From NCBI GenBank assembly GCA_965248255.1, contig CBDFIW010000004.1, positions 1,426,001 through 1,490,000 of the forward strand: a DNA stretch of 64,000 nucleotides, written 5' to 3'. Below the pieces are notes generated by a model. That model searched no databases. It saw nothing but the letters and a program-made list of their open reading frames with translations, and was not told where the DNA came from. The stretch is from JAKZVK01 sp965248255. GTDB taxonomy: Bacteria; Acidobacteriota; Terriglobia; Bryobacterales; UBA6623. This document shows positions 26,969 to 36,261 of the stretch, in pieces. Positions within the stretch are counted from its first letter, which is position 1; the number at the start of each line of letters is the position of its first letter. A program made the position numbers and the translations under genes.

Positions 26969-28018
26969 GTGCAAGCTGCCTCTGAGACCGACCTCCAGCC
27001 GATCGAAACTGAAGAAGAACTCGAGGAGAGGCTGTCGCGGCCGACCGATGCCGATGCCGCCGCCATGGCCGCGCTCGACGGCGATTTGCTCATCGTCGGG
27101 GTCTCCGGCAAGATGGGGCCGAGCATGGCGCGGCTGGCGCGCAGGGCCTGCGAGCAGTCCGCCCTGCACAAGAACATTCTCGGCGTCGCCCGCTTCTCCC
27201 AACCCGGCTCGCGCCAGTTCTTCGAGAAGCACCGTATCGAGACGCGGGTTTGTGATCTGCTCGACCGGGCCGATGTAGAGAACCTTCCTGATTGCCCGAA
27301 CGTGATGTTCATGGCGGGGCAGAAGTTCGGGACGAGCGGGAATCAGCCGCTGACCTGGGCCGGCAACGCCTACCTGCCCGCGCTTGTCGCCGAACGCTTC
27401 CGCGGCTCGCGGATTGTCGCGTTCTCAACCGGCAACGTCTACCCGCTGACGCCTGTAGCGGCTGGCGGGGCACGCGAGGGCGACGCGACGGGGCCGGTTG
27501 GCGAGTATGCGCAGTCGGCGCTGGGGCGCGAGCGGCTGTTCGAGTACTTCTCGGCGAAGAACAACACACCCGTCACCGTTCTGCGGCTGAACTACTCCAT
27601 CGAGCTGCGCTACGGAGTGCTGCGCGACGTGGCCGAAAGAGTCTTCGAGCGCAAACCGATCGATCTCACAACGGGGCACGCCAATGTGATCTGGCAGCGC
27701 GATGCCAACTCCGTGGCACTGCGCTCGTTCGCACATTGCTCCTCCCCTCCGTTTGTACTGAATCTGACAGGTGCGGAAACGGTGTCGGTACGTTCTCTTG
27801 CCAAGAAGTTCGGGCGGCTTTGGGGCGTAGAGCCGGTTTTCGAGGGCACGGAAAGTGATACCGCCTTGCTGAGCAACGCTGCGCTCTGCCAAGAGGTGTT
27901 CGGTCCGCCCGAGGTTTCGGTTGACGAGATGGTCGCGTGGGTCGCCCACTGGATTGGACGCGGGGGGCGGGGCCTGGGCAAGCCCACGCACTTTGAAGTC
28001 CGCAGCGGGGAGTTCTGA
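26969..28018 (+). CDS. NAD-dependent epimerase/dehydratase family protein
   Basis: A 349-residue extended short-chain dehydrogenase-like protein. The nucleotide-binding turn is LLIVGVSGKMGPSMARLARR (a variant of GxxGxxG), followed by RIVAFSTGNVYP (strand with the active-site Ser/Thr) and YAQSALGRERLFEYFS where the usual YxxxK is altered to YxxxxxxRE, so catalysis by the classical mechanism is doubtful. GTG at 26969 is used as start; no ATG lies before the Rossmann fold except inside the upstream gene. It is followed 23 nt later by a DapA-like gene; the pair probably acts on the same, unknown, metabolite. Confidence 0.75.
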   Translation: MQAASETDLQPIETEEELEERLSRPTDADAAAMAALDGDLLIVGVSGKMGPSMARLARRACEQSALHKNILGVARFSQPGSRQFFEKHRIETRVCDLLDRADVENLPDCPNVMFMAGQKFGTSGNQPLTWAGNAYLPALVAERFRGSRIVAFSTGNVYPLTPVAAGGAREGDATGPVGEYAQSALGRERLFEYFSAKNNTPVTVLRLNYSIELRYGVLRDVAERVFERKPIDLTTGHANVIWQRDANSVALRSFAHCSSPPFVLNLTGAETVSVRSLAKKFGRLWGVEPVFEGTESDTALLSNAALCQEVFGPPEVSVDEMVAWVAHWIGRGGRGLGKPTHFEVRSGEF

Positions 28019-28041
28019 TCCGCACGGAGCCCCGACGAAAG

Positions 28042-29127
28042 ATGAGTGTGACGCTAGCCCCCTTGCCTCCCCGCGGTATTCTCCGGCGATTACGCGACGG
28101 AGTGGTCATTCCCGCCCATCCGCTCGCGCTCAACCGTAGCAGGAAGCTCGACGAAAGACGGCAGCGCGCCCTGACCCGCTACTACCGGGCCGCCGGTGCG
28201 GGCGGGGTGGCGGTGGGAGTCCACACCACACAGTTCGAGATCCGCGATCCAAAGATCGGCCTGTTTCGGCCGGTGCTCGAATTGGCGGCGGAAACGCTCG
28301 ACGCCGAAGAGCCCAAACGAGGTCCGCGAATGATTCGCGTCGCGGGGATCTGCGGGCCGACGCGGCAAGCCGTAAAAGAGACCGAGACTGCGGCGGAACT
28401 TGGCTACCACGCCGGGTTGCTCAGCCTGGGCGCACTCGCGGATGCTTCGGTCGCCAAGTTGCTGGCGCATGCCGAAGCTGTGGCGGAGGTGATTCCGATC
28501 TTTGGCTTCTACCTGCAGCCGTCGGTCGGTGGACGGATACTGCCGTTTGAGTTCTGGCGGCAGTTCGTCGAGATCGACAACGTCGTCGCGATCAAGATTG
28601 CCCCGTTTAACCGCTATCAGACGCTCGACGTCGTTCGAGCCGTCATGGAAGCGGGCCGGACGCGGGAGATTGCTCTCTACACCGGGAACGACGATACGAT
28701 CATCAACGATCTGTTGACGACGTTCCGCTTCTCGCAGCTCAGGAACGCCCCGGGAGCACGCATCGTCGGCGGCCTGCTGGGCCACTGGGCATTTTGGACT
28801 CGCCGCGCGGTGACGCACCTTGTCGAGTGCCGGCGGATCGTGGTTGAGCAGAAACTGCCGGTTCCTCCGAGAATGCTGACCCTGGCCAGTCAGGTGACCG
28901 ACTCCAACGCGGCAGCCTTCGACCCGCAGCACTCGTTCGCGGGTTGCATCTCGGGCATCCACGAGATCCTCCGCCGCCAAGGTCTGCTCGAGGGCCGCTG
29001 GTGCCTGAATCCGAAGGAGTCGCTGTCGCCGGGACAGATGGCAGAGATCGACCGGGTGTACGCAGCCTACCCCCATCTCAATGACGATGAGTTCGTGGCG
29101 TACCATCTGGACAAGTGGCTCGCCTAG
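28042..29127 (+). CDS. Dihydrodipicolinate synthase (DapA) family aldolase
   Basis: A 361-residue TIM-barrel protein of the Schiff-base aldolase family. VVAIKIAPFNRYQTLDVV contains the lysine expected to form the Schiff base; GAGGVAVGVHTTQFEIRDP takes the place of the GTTGE turn. Pyruvate-dependent aldol cleavage or condensation is typical, but the altered substrate loop means that it is not the lysine-pathway DapA. It lies in a small cluster with an epimerase-like gene. ATG at 28042 follows GACGAAAG. Confidence 0.8.
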   Translation: MSVTLAPLPPRGILRRLRDGVVIPAHPLALNRSRKLDERRQRALTRYYRAAGAGGVAVGVHTTQFEIRDPKIGLFRPVLELAAETLDAEEPKRGPRMIRVAGICGPTRQAVKETETAAELGYHAGLLSLGALADASVAKLLAHAEAVAEVIPIFGFYLQPSVGGRILPFEFWRQFVEIDNVVAIKIAPFNRYQTLDVVRAVMEAGRTREIALYTGNDDTIINDLLTTFRFSQLRNAPGARIVGGLLGHWAFWTRRAVTHLVECRRIVVEQKLPVPPRMLTLASQVTDSNAAAFDPQHSFAGCISGIHEILRRQGLLEGRWCLNPKESLSPGQMAEIDRVYAAYPHLNDDEFVAYHLDKWLA

Positions 29128-29329
29128 CGGCGCCTAAACGCCGGGCGAGGAAACCTGTATCTCGGGGTGCTGAAGACAATCGCGGCGGTGAAACCGGGAA
29201 GTCGCTGCTGAACTCCCACGGCTGAACCCTCTGATCTCTCCGCGTCGCTCGTTGCACCGCTCCATTGCTGTCACGGTTCGGCTGGCAGCATTTCCAACCC
29301 GCTACACTGATTTCTTTACCAGCAACGAG

Positions 29330-32300
29330 ATGAGTGAAGCTAAGTTCGAGCAGGCCCAGGCCATTGTGAACTTTCCCGAGGTTGAGGCCTCGATCCAGGA
29401 GTTCTGGCAGAAGAATCGCATCTTCGAGAAGAGCCTCGAGAACCGCCGGGAGAGACCCACGTTCACCTTCTACGAGGGCCCGCCCACGGCCAACGGGCTG
29501 CCGCACAACGGGCACGTCCTGACGCGCGTGTTCAAGGACGTCTTCCTGCGCTACCGCACCATGCGGGGGCGCTACGTCCCACGTAAGGCAGGCTGGGACA
29601 CTCACGGGCTGCCGGTCGAGGTCGAGGTCGAAAAAGAGCTTGGGATCCACGGCAAGGAGGCCATCGAGAAGTACGGCGTCAAGGGCTTCATTCTGCACTG
29701 CATGCAGTCGGTCTTCCGCTATACGGCCGAGTGGGAGCGGATGACGAAACGGGTTGGGTTTTGGGTTGACCTGCCCGATGCTTACGTTACCTACCAGAAG
29801 AGCTACGTCGAAAGCGTTTGGTGGGCGTTGTCGGAGCTGTTCCGGCAAGGCCTGCTCTACCAGGGGCACAAGATTGTCTGGTGGTGGCCGCAGGGCGGCA
29901 CTGCGCTGTCGTCGGGCGAGGTCGGCCTGGGTTACAAGACGGTCGACGACCCAGCGGTCTATGTAGTGCTAGAGCTAGCTGACGAACCGGGTACGTTCCT
30001 GGTGATCTGGACCACCACGCCGTGGACGCTACCCTCTAACCAGTACGCCGCGGTCAAGCCCGAGTACGACTACGTTGCCGTCCGCGACGGGGACCATAGG
30101 CTGATCGTCGCGGCGGCTCTGCGCGAGACGCTGGCGCAGAAGCTCGACCGCGAGTTACCCATCGAGCACGAGTTCAAGGGCGCCGAACTTCTAGGCAAAC
30201 GCTACAAACCGCCGTTGGACTACTACTACCCGCAGTACGGCGACAGACAGGCCGAGCTGAAGGACGGTGGGAGCGAGCACATCCTGTGGCGCGTGTTGGC
30301 GGCGGATTTCGTCGAGTTGGACACCGGTACAGGGCTCGTCCATGAATCGCCCGCTTTCGGTGAAGTCGACTACGATCTATTCCGCAGCCACGCGGCGCGC
30401 TTCAAAAACCCCGCCGAGATTCCCCTGCTCTGCCCGGTCAAGCCTGACGGTACGTTCAACGATGAGACCCCCGACCTCGCCGGTCAGTGGGTCAAAGACG
30501 CCGACCGGCAGGTGCTTCGCACCCTCAGGGACAAAGGCATCCTGCTGCACCGCGAGACCTACCGCCACGACTATCCGTTCTGCTGGCGGGCCACCGACGA
30601 CCCGTTGATTCAGTACGCCAGGCCCGCGTGGTTCATCCGCACCACGGTGAAAAAGGACGAGGCGATCCGCAACAACGAGCAGATCAACTGGCTGCCGCCG
30701 CACATCGGTACTGGCCGTTTCGGCGACTTCCTGGCGAATAATGTCGACTGGGCGCTGTCGCGCGAGCGCTACTGGGGCACGCCGCTCAACATCTGGGTCA
30801 ACGACGAGACCGGCCAGGTGCAAGCGCCGGCGTCGGCCGCCGACATCGTCGCAAAGAACCCGCAGGCGTTTGACCACTTCCACCGCGACCGCGAGAAGGA
30901 GCCGGAGCTGTCCGAGCACCTGATGGTCCACAAGCCTTGGATCGATGAGGTCACCTGGACCGAGCCGGGCGAGCCGGGCGTCTACCGCCGCGTGCCGGAG
31001 GTGATCGACTGCTGGTTCGATTCCGGCTGCATGCCGTTTGCGCAGTGGGGCTACCCGCACCAAAACGTGGAGAAGTTCGGCGAGCAGTTCCCGGCCGACT
31101 ACATCACCGAGGGGATTGATCAGACGCGCGGGTGGTTCTACTCGCAGTTAATGATCTCGACGCTGCTCTTTAGCGAGGAGGCGCAGCAGCGGCTCGGGCT
31201 CGAGCCCCGTGGCTATCCACATCCCTTCAAAACCTGCATCGTGTTGGGATTCGTCACCGACCCCGAGGGCAAGAAAGAGTCGAAGTCTGTCGGTAACTAC
31301 ACGCCGCCCGAGGTCATCTTCGACCGCATCGCCCAAGAGCTCGCTGTAATCGACGGGGAGGGGGCGGGCCTGGAGGTCAAGCCGGGAATGGCACTCGTCG
31401 GGCGGGCTGAGTTAGAAGCGCTCGAACTACGTCCGGGCGCTGAGGTGAAGGTGTATCGCCCCGACCATCCCGACAAGGTTGCAGTCGTCAAGCTCGACCA
31501 GAGGAAGAAGCTGCCTCGCCGGCTCATCGCGCTGTCGAAAGCGGATTCAGAGGCGCTCGTTGTGCGGCAGGGTGAGAAGGGGCTGAAGACCTTGCCGAAC
31601 GAGATTCAGTTTCTTTCGGTGCGAGAGAGGGTGACGGTCGAGAGTCCCACCGCTTCGGCGCCCGGGGCCGACGCGTTTCGCTGGTTCTTCCTGGCCGGGA
31701 ACCCACCCTGGTCGTCGAAGCGCCACTCGTTGGGCAACGTACGCACGATCCAGAGGGAGTTCCCGCTCAAGCTGCGCAACGTCTATTCGTTCTTCACGAT
31801 CTACGCCAACATCGACAGCTTTGACCCGGTGTCGATGACGGGCCGTCCGGTGGGGGAGCGCGCGCTGCTCGATCGCTGGGTCCTCTCCGAGCTGGCGATT
31901 CTTACCGAGCGCGTGCCCAAGTTCATGGACGAGTTCCGCGCCTACGAAGCGGCGAGTGAGTTGTCGGCGTTCGTCGACGGCCTGTCGAACTGGTACCTGC
32001 GACGCAGCCGGCAGCGTTACTGGAAGAGCGGATTCGACGCCGACAAACAGGACGCCTACGCCACGCTCTACGAGTGCTTGACGACGGTGATCGCGCTCGC
32101 CGCTCCCTTCGTCCCCTTCATGTCGGAGGAGATCTATCAGAACATCGTGCGGCGGGCGCAGGGAGATGCCGCGCCGGAAAGCGTCCACCTGTGCGATTGC
32201 CCCGAGGCGCGGCCCGAGAACATCGACCGGGCGCTGTCAAAGGAGATGGCGGTGATCCGCGACGTCGTTTCGCTAGGCCTCCGCGTGCGGACCGACCACC

Positions 32301-32983
32301 GGCTCAAGGTACGCCAGCCGCTCGCGCGCGCCGAGGTGGTCTTGCCCGGCGAAGAGTTGCGTGCCAGGCTCGAGAGTTACAAACACCTGATCGAAGAAGA
32401 GCTGAACGTCCACGAGGTGGCATTCGTACACGCTGGCGAAGAGCACGTTCGCTATTCGTTACGGCCCAACTTCCGCCGTCTGGGGCCCCGCCTCGGCAAG
32501 AAGATGCCGCTGGCGAAGAAGGCGTTCGCGGAAGCCGACGGTGCCGCGCTTCGCAGCCGATTGCTGACCACCGGGTCGGCCGAGATCGATGTGGATGGCG
32601 AAAAGCTCCACCTCGAACCCGACGACGTCGAGATCGTGGTCGAAGCAGCTGAGCACTTCGCGGCGGCGGGCGACCGCACGGCGGTCGTCGTGCTCAACAC
32701 CGACCTCGACGACCAACTTCGTGAAGAGGGCCTCTACCGAGAGCTGCTCCACCGCGTCCAGAACCTGCGGAAAGAACTCGACGTCGAGTACACCCAACGC
32801 ATTCGCCTCTCCGTTCAGGGCTCCGATCGCCTTCAGCGCATCATCACCGAGAATCAGGCCCACTTCATGGGCGAAGTTCTTTGCACTGAGCTGCGCCACG
32901 ATGAACCGTCGTGGAACGGCGCCGAGCGCCGCACCATCAACGTCGAGGATGAAGAGATAACGGTGATGCTCTCCGAGGCTTAA
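29330..32983 (+). CDS. ileS: Isoleucyl-tRNA synthetase, eukaryotic-like type with insertion
   Basis: Charges tRNA-Ile with isoleucine. The protein has 1,217 residues. The HIGH motif is GLPHNGH (about residue 65), preceded by FTFYEGPPTANG; the editing domain contains IWTTTPWTLPSNQY; DCWFDSGCMPFAQWGYP and DYITEGIDQTRGWFYSQ are IleRS-specific. The KMSKS loop is KESKS, and about 105 extra residues lie between it and GADAFRWFFLAGNPPW. The type without C-terminal zinc finger and with GLPHxGH matches the eukaryotic-like, often mupirocin-insensitive class. ATG 29330 is chosen since homology begins there. Confidence 0.96.
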   Translation: MSEAKFEQAQAIVNFPEVEASIQEFWQKNRIFEKSLENRRERPTFTFYEGPPTANGLPHNGHVLTRVFKDVFLRYRTMRGRYVPRKAGWDTHGLPVEVEVEKELGIHGKEAIEKYGVKGFILHCMQSVFRYTAEWERMTKRVGFWVDLPDAYVTYQKSYVESVWWALSELFRQGLLYQGHKIVWWWPQGGTALSSGEVGLGYKTVDDPAVYVVLELADEPGTFLVIWTTTPWTLPSNQYAAVKPEYDYVAVRDGDHRLIVAAALRETLAQKLDRELPIEHEFKGAELLGKRYKPPLDYYYPQYGDRQAELKDGGSEHILWRVLAADFVELDTGTGLVHESPAFGEVDYDLFRSHAARFKNPAEIPLLCPVKPDGTFNDETPDLAGQWVKDADRQVLRTLRDKGILLHRETYRHDYPFCWRATDDPLIQYARPAWFIRTTVKKDEAIRNNEQINWLPPHIGTGRFGDFLANNVDWALSRERYWGTPLNIWVNDETGQVQAPASAADIVAKNPQAFDHFHRDREKEPELSEHLMVHKPWIDEVTWTEPGEPGVYRRVPEVIDCWFDSGCMPFAQWGYPHQNVEKFGEQFPADYITEGIDQTRGWFYSQLMISTLLFSEEAQQRLGLEPRGYPHPFKTCIVLGFVTDPEGKKESKSVGNYTPPEVIFDRIAQELAVIDGEGAGLEVKPGMALVGRAELEALELRPGAEVKVYRPDHPDKVAVVKLDQRKKLPRRLIALSKADSEALVVRQGEKGLKTLPNEIQFLSVRERVTVESPTASAPGADAFRWFFLAGNPPWSSKRHSLGNVRTIQREFPLKLRNVYSFFTIYANIDSFDPVSMTGRPVGERALLDRWVLSELAILTERVPKFMDEFRAYEAASELSAFVDGLSNWYLRRSRQRYWKSGFDADKQDAYATLYECLTTVIALAAPFVPFMSEEIYQNIVRRAQGDAAPESVHLCDCPEARPENIDRALSKEMAVIRDVVSLGLRVRTDHRLKVRQPLARAEVVLPGEELRARLESYKHLIEEELNVHEVAFVHAGEEHVRYSLRPNFRRLGPRLGKKMPLAKKAFAEADGAALRSRLLTTGSAEIDVDGEKLHLEPDDVEIVVEAAEHFAAAGDRTAVVVLNTDLDDQLREEGLYRELLHRVQNLRKELDVEYTQRIRLSVQGSDRLQRIITENQAHFMGEVLCTELRHDEPSWNGAERRTINVEDEEITVMLSEA

Positions 32984-33022
32984 GTGGAGTGGTTTTCGGC
33001 TCGACGGAAAGGCCCCGGTGTG

Positions 33023-33214
33023 TCACTCGCGAATGGGCTTCACGCCCAGTTGCTTACAGATTCGGATCGCCAAACGGTTGTCAATCTCTGTGTGCCTGGG
33101 CACCATCGCCTTCCGACGTGTCGAGGGATTCAGATACTTGGAGTGCTTCGCGCCCTCGCTGTCTAACTCACAACCTTGACCCACGAGGTGCCGGACGAAC
33201 TCCCGGCGTTTCAA
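33023..33214 (-). CDS. hicA: HicA-type toxin
   Basis: A 63-residue protein of the HicA/YcfA family, a small double-stranded-RNA-binding-like mRNA interferase. MKRREFVRHLVGQGCELD, the catalytic-His segment GAKHSKYLNP, and the basic-to-acidic end (VPRHTEIDNRLAIRICKQLG) fit the family and its length. Its start overlaps the stop of the antitoxin gene by 4 nt (33211-33214), so translation is coupled, with the antitoxin first. Confidence 0.85.
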   Translation of the reverse strand: MKRREFVRHLVGQGCELDSEGAKHSKYLNPSTRRKAMVPRHTEIDNRLAIRICKQLGVKPIRE

Positions 33215-33480
33215 CTACGGTCCGCGCTAGCCGCCACCCTCAGCGGGAGCAATTCGATCAAGTCCGCCTCGGAGTCCGACGCTTCTGAGTCAGGCGTAGG
33301 CAGTGAGCGTCCGGACTCCAGGTAATCTTCGGCCATCTCTTCCAAGGCGCTGGCGATCATCACGCGAGCATCCGCAAGGTCGAAGCCCTGGCTCACGACG
33401 CCCGGGAAGTCGAGTACGTCGACGACAACCATGTCACCCGGCTTCTTGGGCATGTAGAACGCAGCGTGATACTGAAGCAT
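33211..33480 (-). CDS. hicB: HicB-type antitoxin
   Basis: A short 89-residue HicB-family protein: YHAAFYMPKKPGDMVVVDVL, FPGVVSQGFDLADARVMIAS and ALEEMAEDYLESGRSLP form the partial RNase H-like fold that covers HicA. No HTH or RHH DNA-binding domain is seen. ATG at 33478-33480 starts directly at the homologous region; the frame is open 20 codons upstream. Gene order is hicB-hicA. Confidence 0.83.
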   Translation of the reverse strand: MLQYHAAFYMPKKPGDMVVVDVLDFPGVVSQGFDLADARVMIASALEEMAEDYLESGRSLPTPDSEASDSEADLIELLPLRVAASADRS

Positions 33481-33649
33481 GCCTTCAGTGTAGCGAGCCG
33501 CTACGAGACACAGCTGTCTCGGCGCCGCAAGATAGGCCACGGGATTCGCGGCGCGAGTCGAGACCCCTCGAAAAACCGGCGCGGCATCAACAGTCCCATC
33601 CCCTCCCCAGGGTGGTTGCCTCCGCTAGGATTCATCGGTCCGTCCGGAT

Positions 33650-33922
33650 TCAGAAGCCCTCCGGTCCGTAACCGAGGATTTGTTCTCTTTCCTGTTTGGA
33701 GATCGCCTTGCCCTGCACGTCTTTTGGCAGTTGCGGCCAGATCCGCTGGCGCAGCAGCCGCTTCAACCGGGCTCCCCGGCTCGTATCTCCGCGCCGGACT
33801 TCGAGCCGCTGCTTGCGCTCCAACAGGGCCCGGCGGATCGCTTCGGTCTTGCTTTCTTTGGCCATTCCCGCCAACTCGGCTGCGAGGCGCTCGACTTCGC
33901 TGTTCTTGATGTTGAGGGCCAT
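33650..33922 (-). CDS. VapB-type antitoxin without visible toxin
   Basis: A 90-residue protein that starts MALNIKNSEVERLAAELAGM and continues AKESKTEAIRRALLERKQRL, the N-terminal DNA-binding and dimerisation region of the Rv0623/PSK-type VapB family. The C-terminal part normally binds a VapC (PIN) toxin encoded immediately downstream and overlapping. Here the next 100 bp on the minus strand hold no PIN-domain start and the following gene is hicB, so it is an orphan antitoxin or the remains of a VapBC pair. Confidence 0.78.
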   Translation of the reverse strand: MALNIKNSEVERLAAELAGMAKESKTEAIRRALLERKQRLEVRRGDTSRGARLKRLLRQRIWPQLPKDVQGKAISKQEREQILGYGPEGF

Positions 33923-34028
33923 GGTAGGCCCACACCTATATACATATATACACGCACCTGTAACATTCTATCGACCGTACGACGCGGTTCAAGGTCGCAG
34001 TCGGGTATGCTGCTGTCGGGAGAACGAA

Positions 34029-35291
34029 ATGAGAGTTACCTCCGCGGTCCTAGCCTCATTCCTGATCTGTTTGCCGCTGTCCGCGCAACAGCCCTACGAC
34101 CTGCTTCTCAAAGGCGGGCATCTGATCGACCCAAAGAACGAGATCAATCAGCCCAAGGATGTGGCCATCACGGGCGGCAAAGTGGCGCGGGTGGCCGACG
34201 ACATCCCCTCCGGCGAAGCGAAGAAGGTGATTGACGTCTCGGGCCTCTACGTCACGCCGGGGCTCGTCGATCTCCACACGCACATCGTGATCGGCAGCGG
34301 CCTCAAAGGGACCCTGCCGGTCGAGCAGAACGTCTACGTTGACAGCCACACGCTGCGTAGCGGGGTCACCACGGCGGTAGATGCGGGCACCACGGGCTGG
34401 CGCAACTTCCCTGACTTCAAGAAGAAGATCATCGACTTCGTGAGCACCAAGCGAGGCCACGTGCAAACGCGCGTCCTGGCCCTATTGAACATCGTCGGCC
34501 ACGGTGAGGCCGGCGAGCCCTACGAGCAGGACGTCAACGACATGGACCCTGAGGCGACCGCCGCGGCGGCAAAGAAATACAAGGAGTACGTCGTCGGCAT
34601 CAAGACGGCGCACTACCGGGGTCCGGAGTGGATGGCGGTTGAGCGAGCCGTCGAGGCCGGCAAGCTGGCTGATATCCCTGTGATGGTCGACTTTGGCACG
34701 TTTCGTCCCGAGCGGCCCTTTGAAGAGATGGTGCTCGACAAACTGCGTCCGGGCGACATGTACACGCACACCTACCACGGCTCGGTGCCGATGCTCGACG
34801 ACAGCGGCCAAGTTCGTGAGTACCTGTTCCAAGCTCGCAAGCGCGGCGTGAAGTTTGACGTGGGCCACGGCGCGGGAAGCTTCTGGTGGCGGCAGGCGGT
34901 GCCGGCGGTGCGTCAAGGTTTCCTGCCCGACTCCATCTCAACCGACCTGCACGTCATCAGCATGAACGCCGGGATGAAAGACATGACCAATGTGATGTCG
35001 AAGTTCTTGAACCTCGGCGTCTCGCTCTACGAGGTTGTGAAGAGGTCGACTGTCAATCCGGCAATGCAGATCCAGCGGCCCGAGCTGGGCCATCTCGGCG
35101 TCGGGGCCACGGCCGACATTGCTGTTCTGCGCCTCGAAGAGGGACGCTTCGGTTTCCTCGACGTGCGCAACGCACGGCTGGACGGGACGAAGCGGCTTCG
35201 CTGCGAGCTTACCTTGCGAGAGGGACATGCGGTTTGGGACCTCAACGGCCTTGCCGGCGAGGACTGGAAGAGTTACTACGGCGCAGAATGA
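34029..35291 (+). CDS. Exported amidohydrolase (deacetylase-like metal hydrolase)
   Basis: A 420-residue member of the amidohydrolase superfamily with a Sec signal (VTSAVLASFLICLPLSAQQ). The first metal site is VDLHTHIV, KTAHYRGPEW holds a candidate carboxylated Lys (GIKTAHY), MYTHTYHG and FDVGHGAGSFWW hold further His ligands, and SISTDLH the last Asp. The pattern matches the EF_0837/AHA_3915 amidohydrolase/deacetylase family. It should hydrolyse an N-acyl or cyclic amide compound outside the cytoplasm; the substrate is unknown. ATG 34029 has GGGAG 8 nt upstream. Confidence 0.85.
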   Translation: MRVTSAVLASFLICLPLSAQQPYDLLLKGGHLIDPKNEINQPKDVAITGGKVARVADDIPSGEAKKVIDVSGLYVTPGLVDLHTHIVIGSGLKGTLPVEQNVYVDSHTLRSGVTTAVDAGTTGWRNFPDFKKKIIDFVSTKRGHVQTRVLALLNIVGHGEAGEPYEQDVNDMDPEATAAAAKKYKEYVVGIKTAHYRGPEWMAVERAVEAGKLADIPVMVDFGTFRPERPFEEMVLDKLRPGDMYTHTYHGSVPMLDDSGQVREYLFQARKRGVKFDVGHGAGSFWWRQAVPAVRQGFLPDSISTDLHVISMNAGMKDMTNVMSKFLNLGVSLYEVVKRSTVNPAMQIQRPELGHLGVGATADIAVLRLEEGRFGFLDVRNARLDGTKRLRCELTLREGHAVWDLNGLAGEDWKSYYGAE

Positions 35292-35360
35292 GCGTTGTGA
35301 GCGCTGCCGTCGAGCCACCCGTTTTCCACCGGCCCTGCCATCCTGCTAAGTTATCTTGCA

Positions 35361-36224
35361 ATGGTTGACGGCTATCAGGATGTACGTTTTCTGTCCGCCT
35401 CGTCGTTCTCCCTCGCTTTTCTCGCCGACCTCTACACGCAGACTTTCGCCGATTACTTCTTCCCGTGCGAGGTGACCACCGAGGACCTTGCCGGCTACGT
35501 TCGGATCGAGCAACTCGACCTCGACCGCTGTCCGGTGATGCTGGTAGGGGAGACGCCGGTAGGTTTCGCAACGATCGGGATCCGTGCCGCGGAATCCTAC
35601 TGCAAGGGTTTCGGCGTGATTGTGCCGTTCCGCGGCAAAGGACTTTCGCACCCCCTGTGTATGGAGATGATGCAGTGGGCTCGGGAGGCCGGCGCGCGGC
35701 GGATGGGCCTCGGGGTCATCAAAGACAATACGCGGGCAGTCAGCACCTATCAGCAGGCGGGCTTTCAGGTTCTGCGCGAGTTGGTGTCGCTCGAATGGCG
35801 GGCGGACGATCCGGAGTCCCGTTCCTCCGAGAGAATGGTGGATGCAGTCGTCACAACTGATCCGCGGAAGCTGTTAGAGCACTTTGACGACTTGCACCCT
35901 GTGAGGCCGACTTGGGATCGCGACCTGCCGTCGCTGCGGGAAATGGAAGGTGCACAGGGGGCGGCGGTCTTCTCTGGAGAAGCTCCGGCAGCGTATGTTC
36001 TTTTTCAATCGACCGGCCACGGGGCGGAGATTGTTGATCTAGGAGCGCATGGCGGGGACGAGGCATCCCAACGGTCTCTGCGCCGAGTCCTCTGGAAGAT
36101 GCAACAGGAGCATCCAAACTTGGTCTGCCACAACGAGCCGGCGGACAATCCCTGGTTGGCTGCGCTGCTCGAGGCGGGCTTTACGGAGACCGTACGGCGT
36201 TACGAGTTGGAGTGCGCGCTCTGA
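35361..36224 (+). CDS. GNAT family N-acetyltransferase
   Basis: A 287-residue protein. The first half is a GNAT domain: FGVIVPFRGKGLSHPLCMEM is the acetyl-CoA loop (R-G-K-G) and NTRAVSTYQQAGFQVLRELV is the typical end. The second half (about 145-287) looks like a degenerate GNAT fold (AAYVLFQSTGHGAEIVDLGA, HNEPADNPWLAALLEAGF), so the protein seems to be a tandem of one active and one inactive domain. Acceptor unknown. Confidence 0.83.
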   Translation: MVDGYQDVRFLSASSFSLAFLADLYTQTFADYFFPCEVTTEDLAGYVRIEQLDLDRCPVMLVGETPVGFATIGIRAAESYCKGFGVIVPFRGKGLSHPLCMEMMQWAREAGARRMGLGVIKDNTRAVSTYQQAGFQVLRELVSLEWRADDPESRSSERMVDAVVTTDPRKLLEHFDDLHPVRPTWDRDLPSLREMEGAQGAAVFSGEAPAAYVLFQSTGHGAEIVDLGAHGGDEASQRSLRRVLWKMQQEHPNLVCHNEPADNPWLAALLEAGFTETVRRYELECAL

Positions 36225-36261
36225 CAGCCTTCATCACCGAATGCCGATAGGTTTCTGTTAG

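Noticed and set aside
28090..29106. Minus-strand frame of 338 codons opposite the DapA-like gene
   Set aside because: The plus strand encodes a recognisable TIM barrel; this is its shadow.
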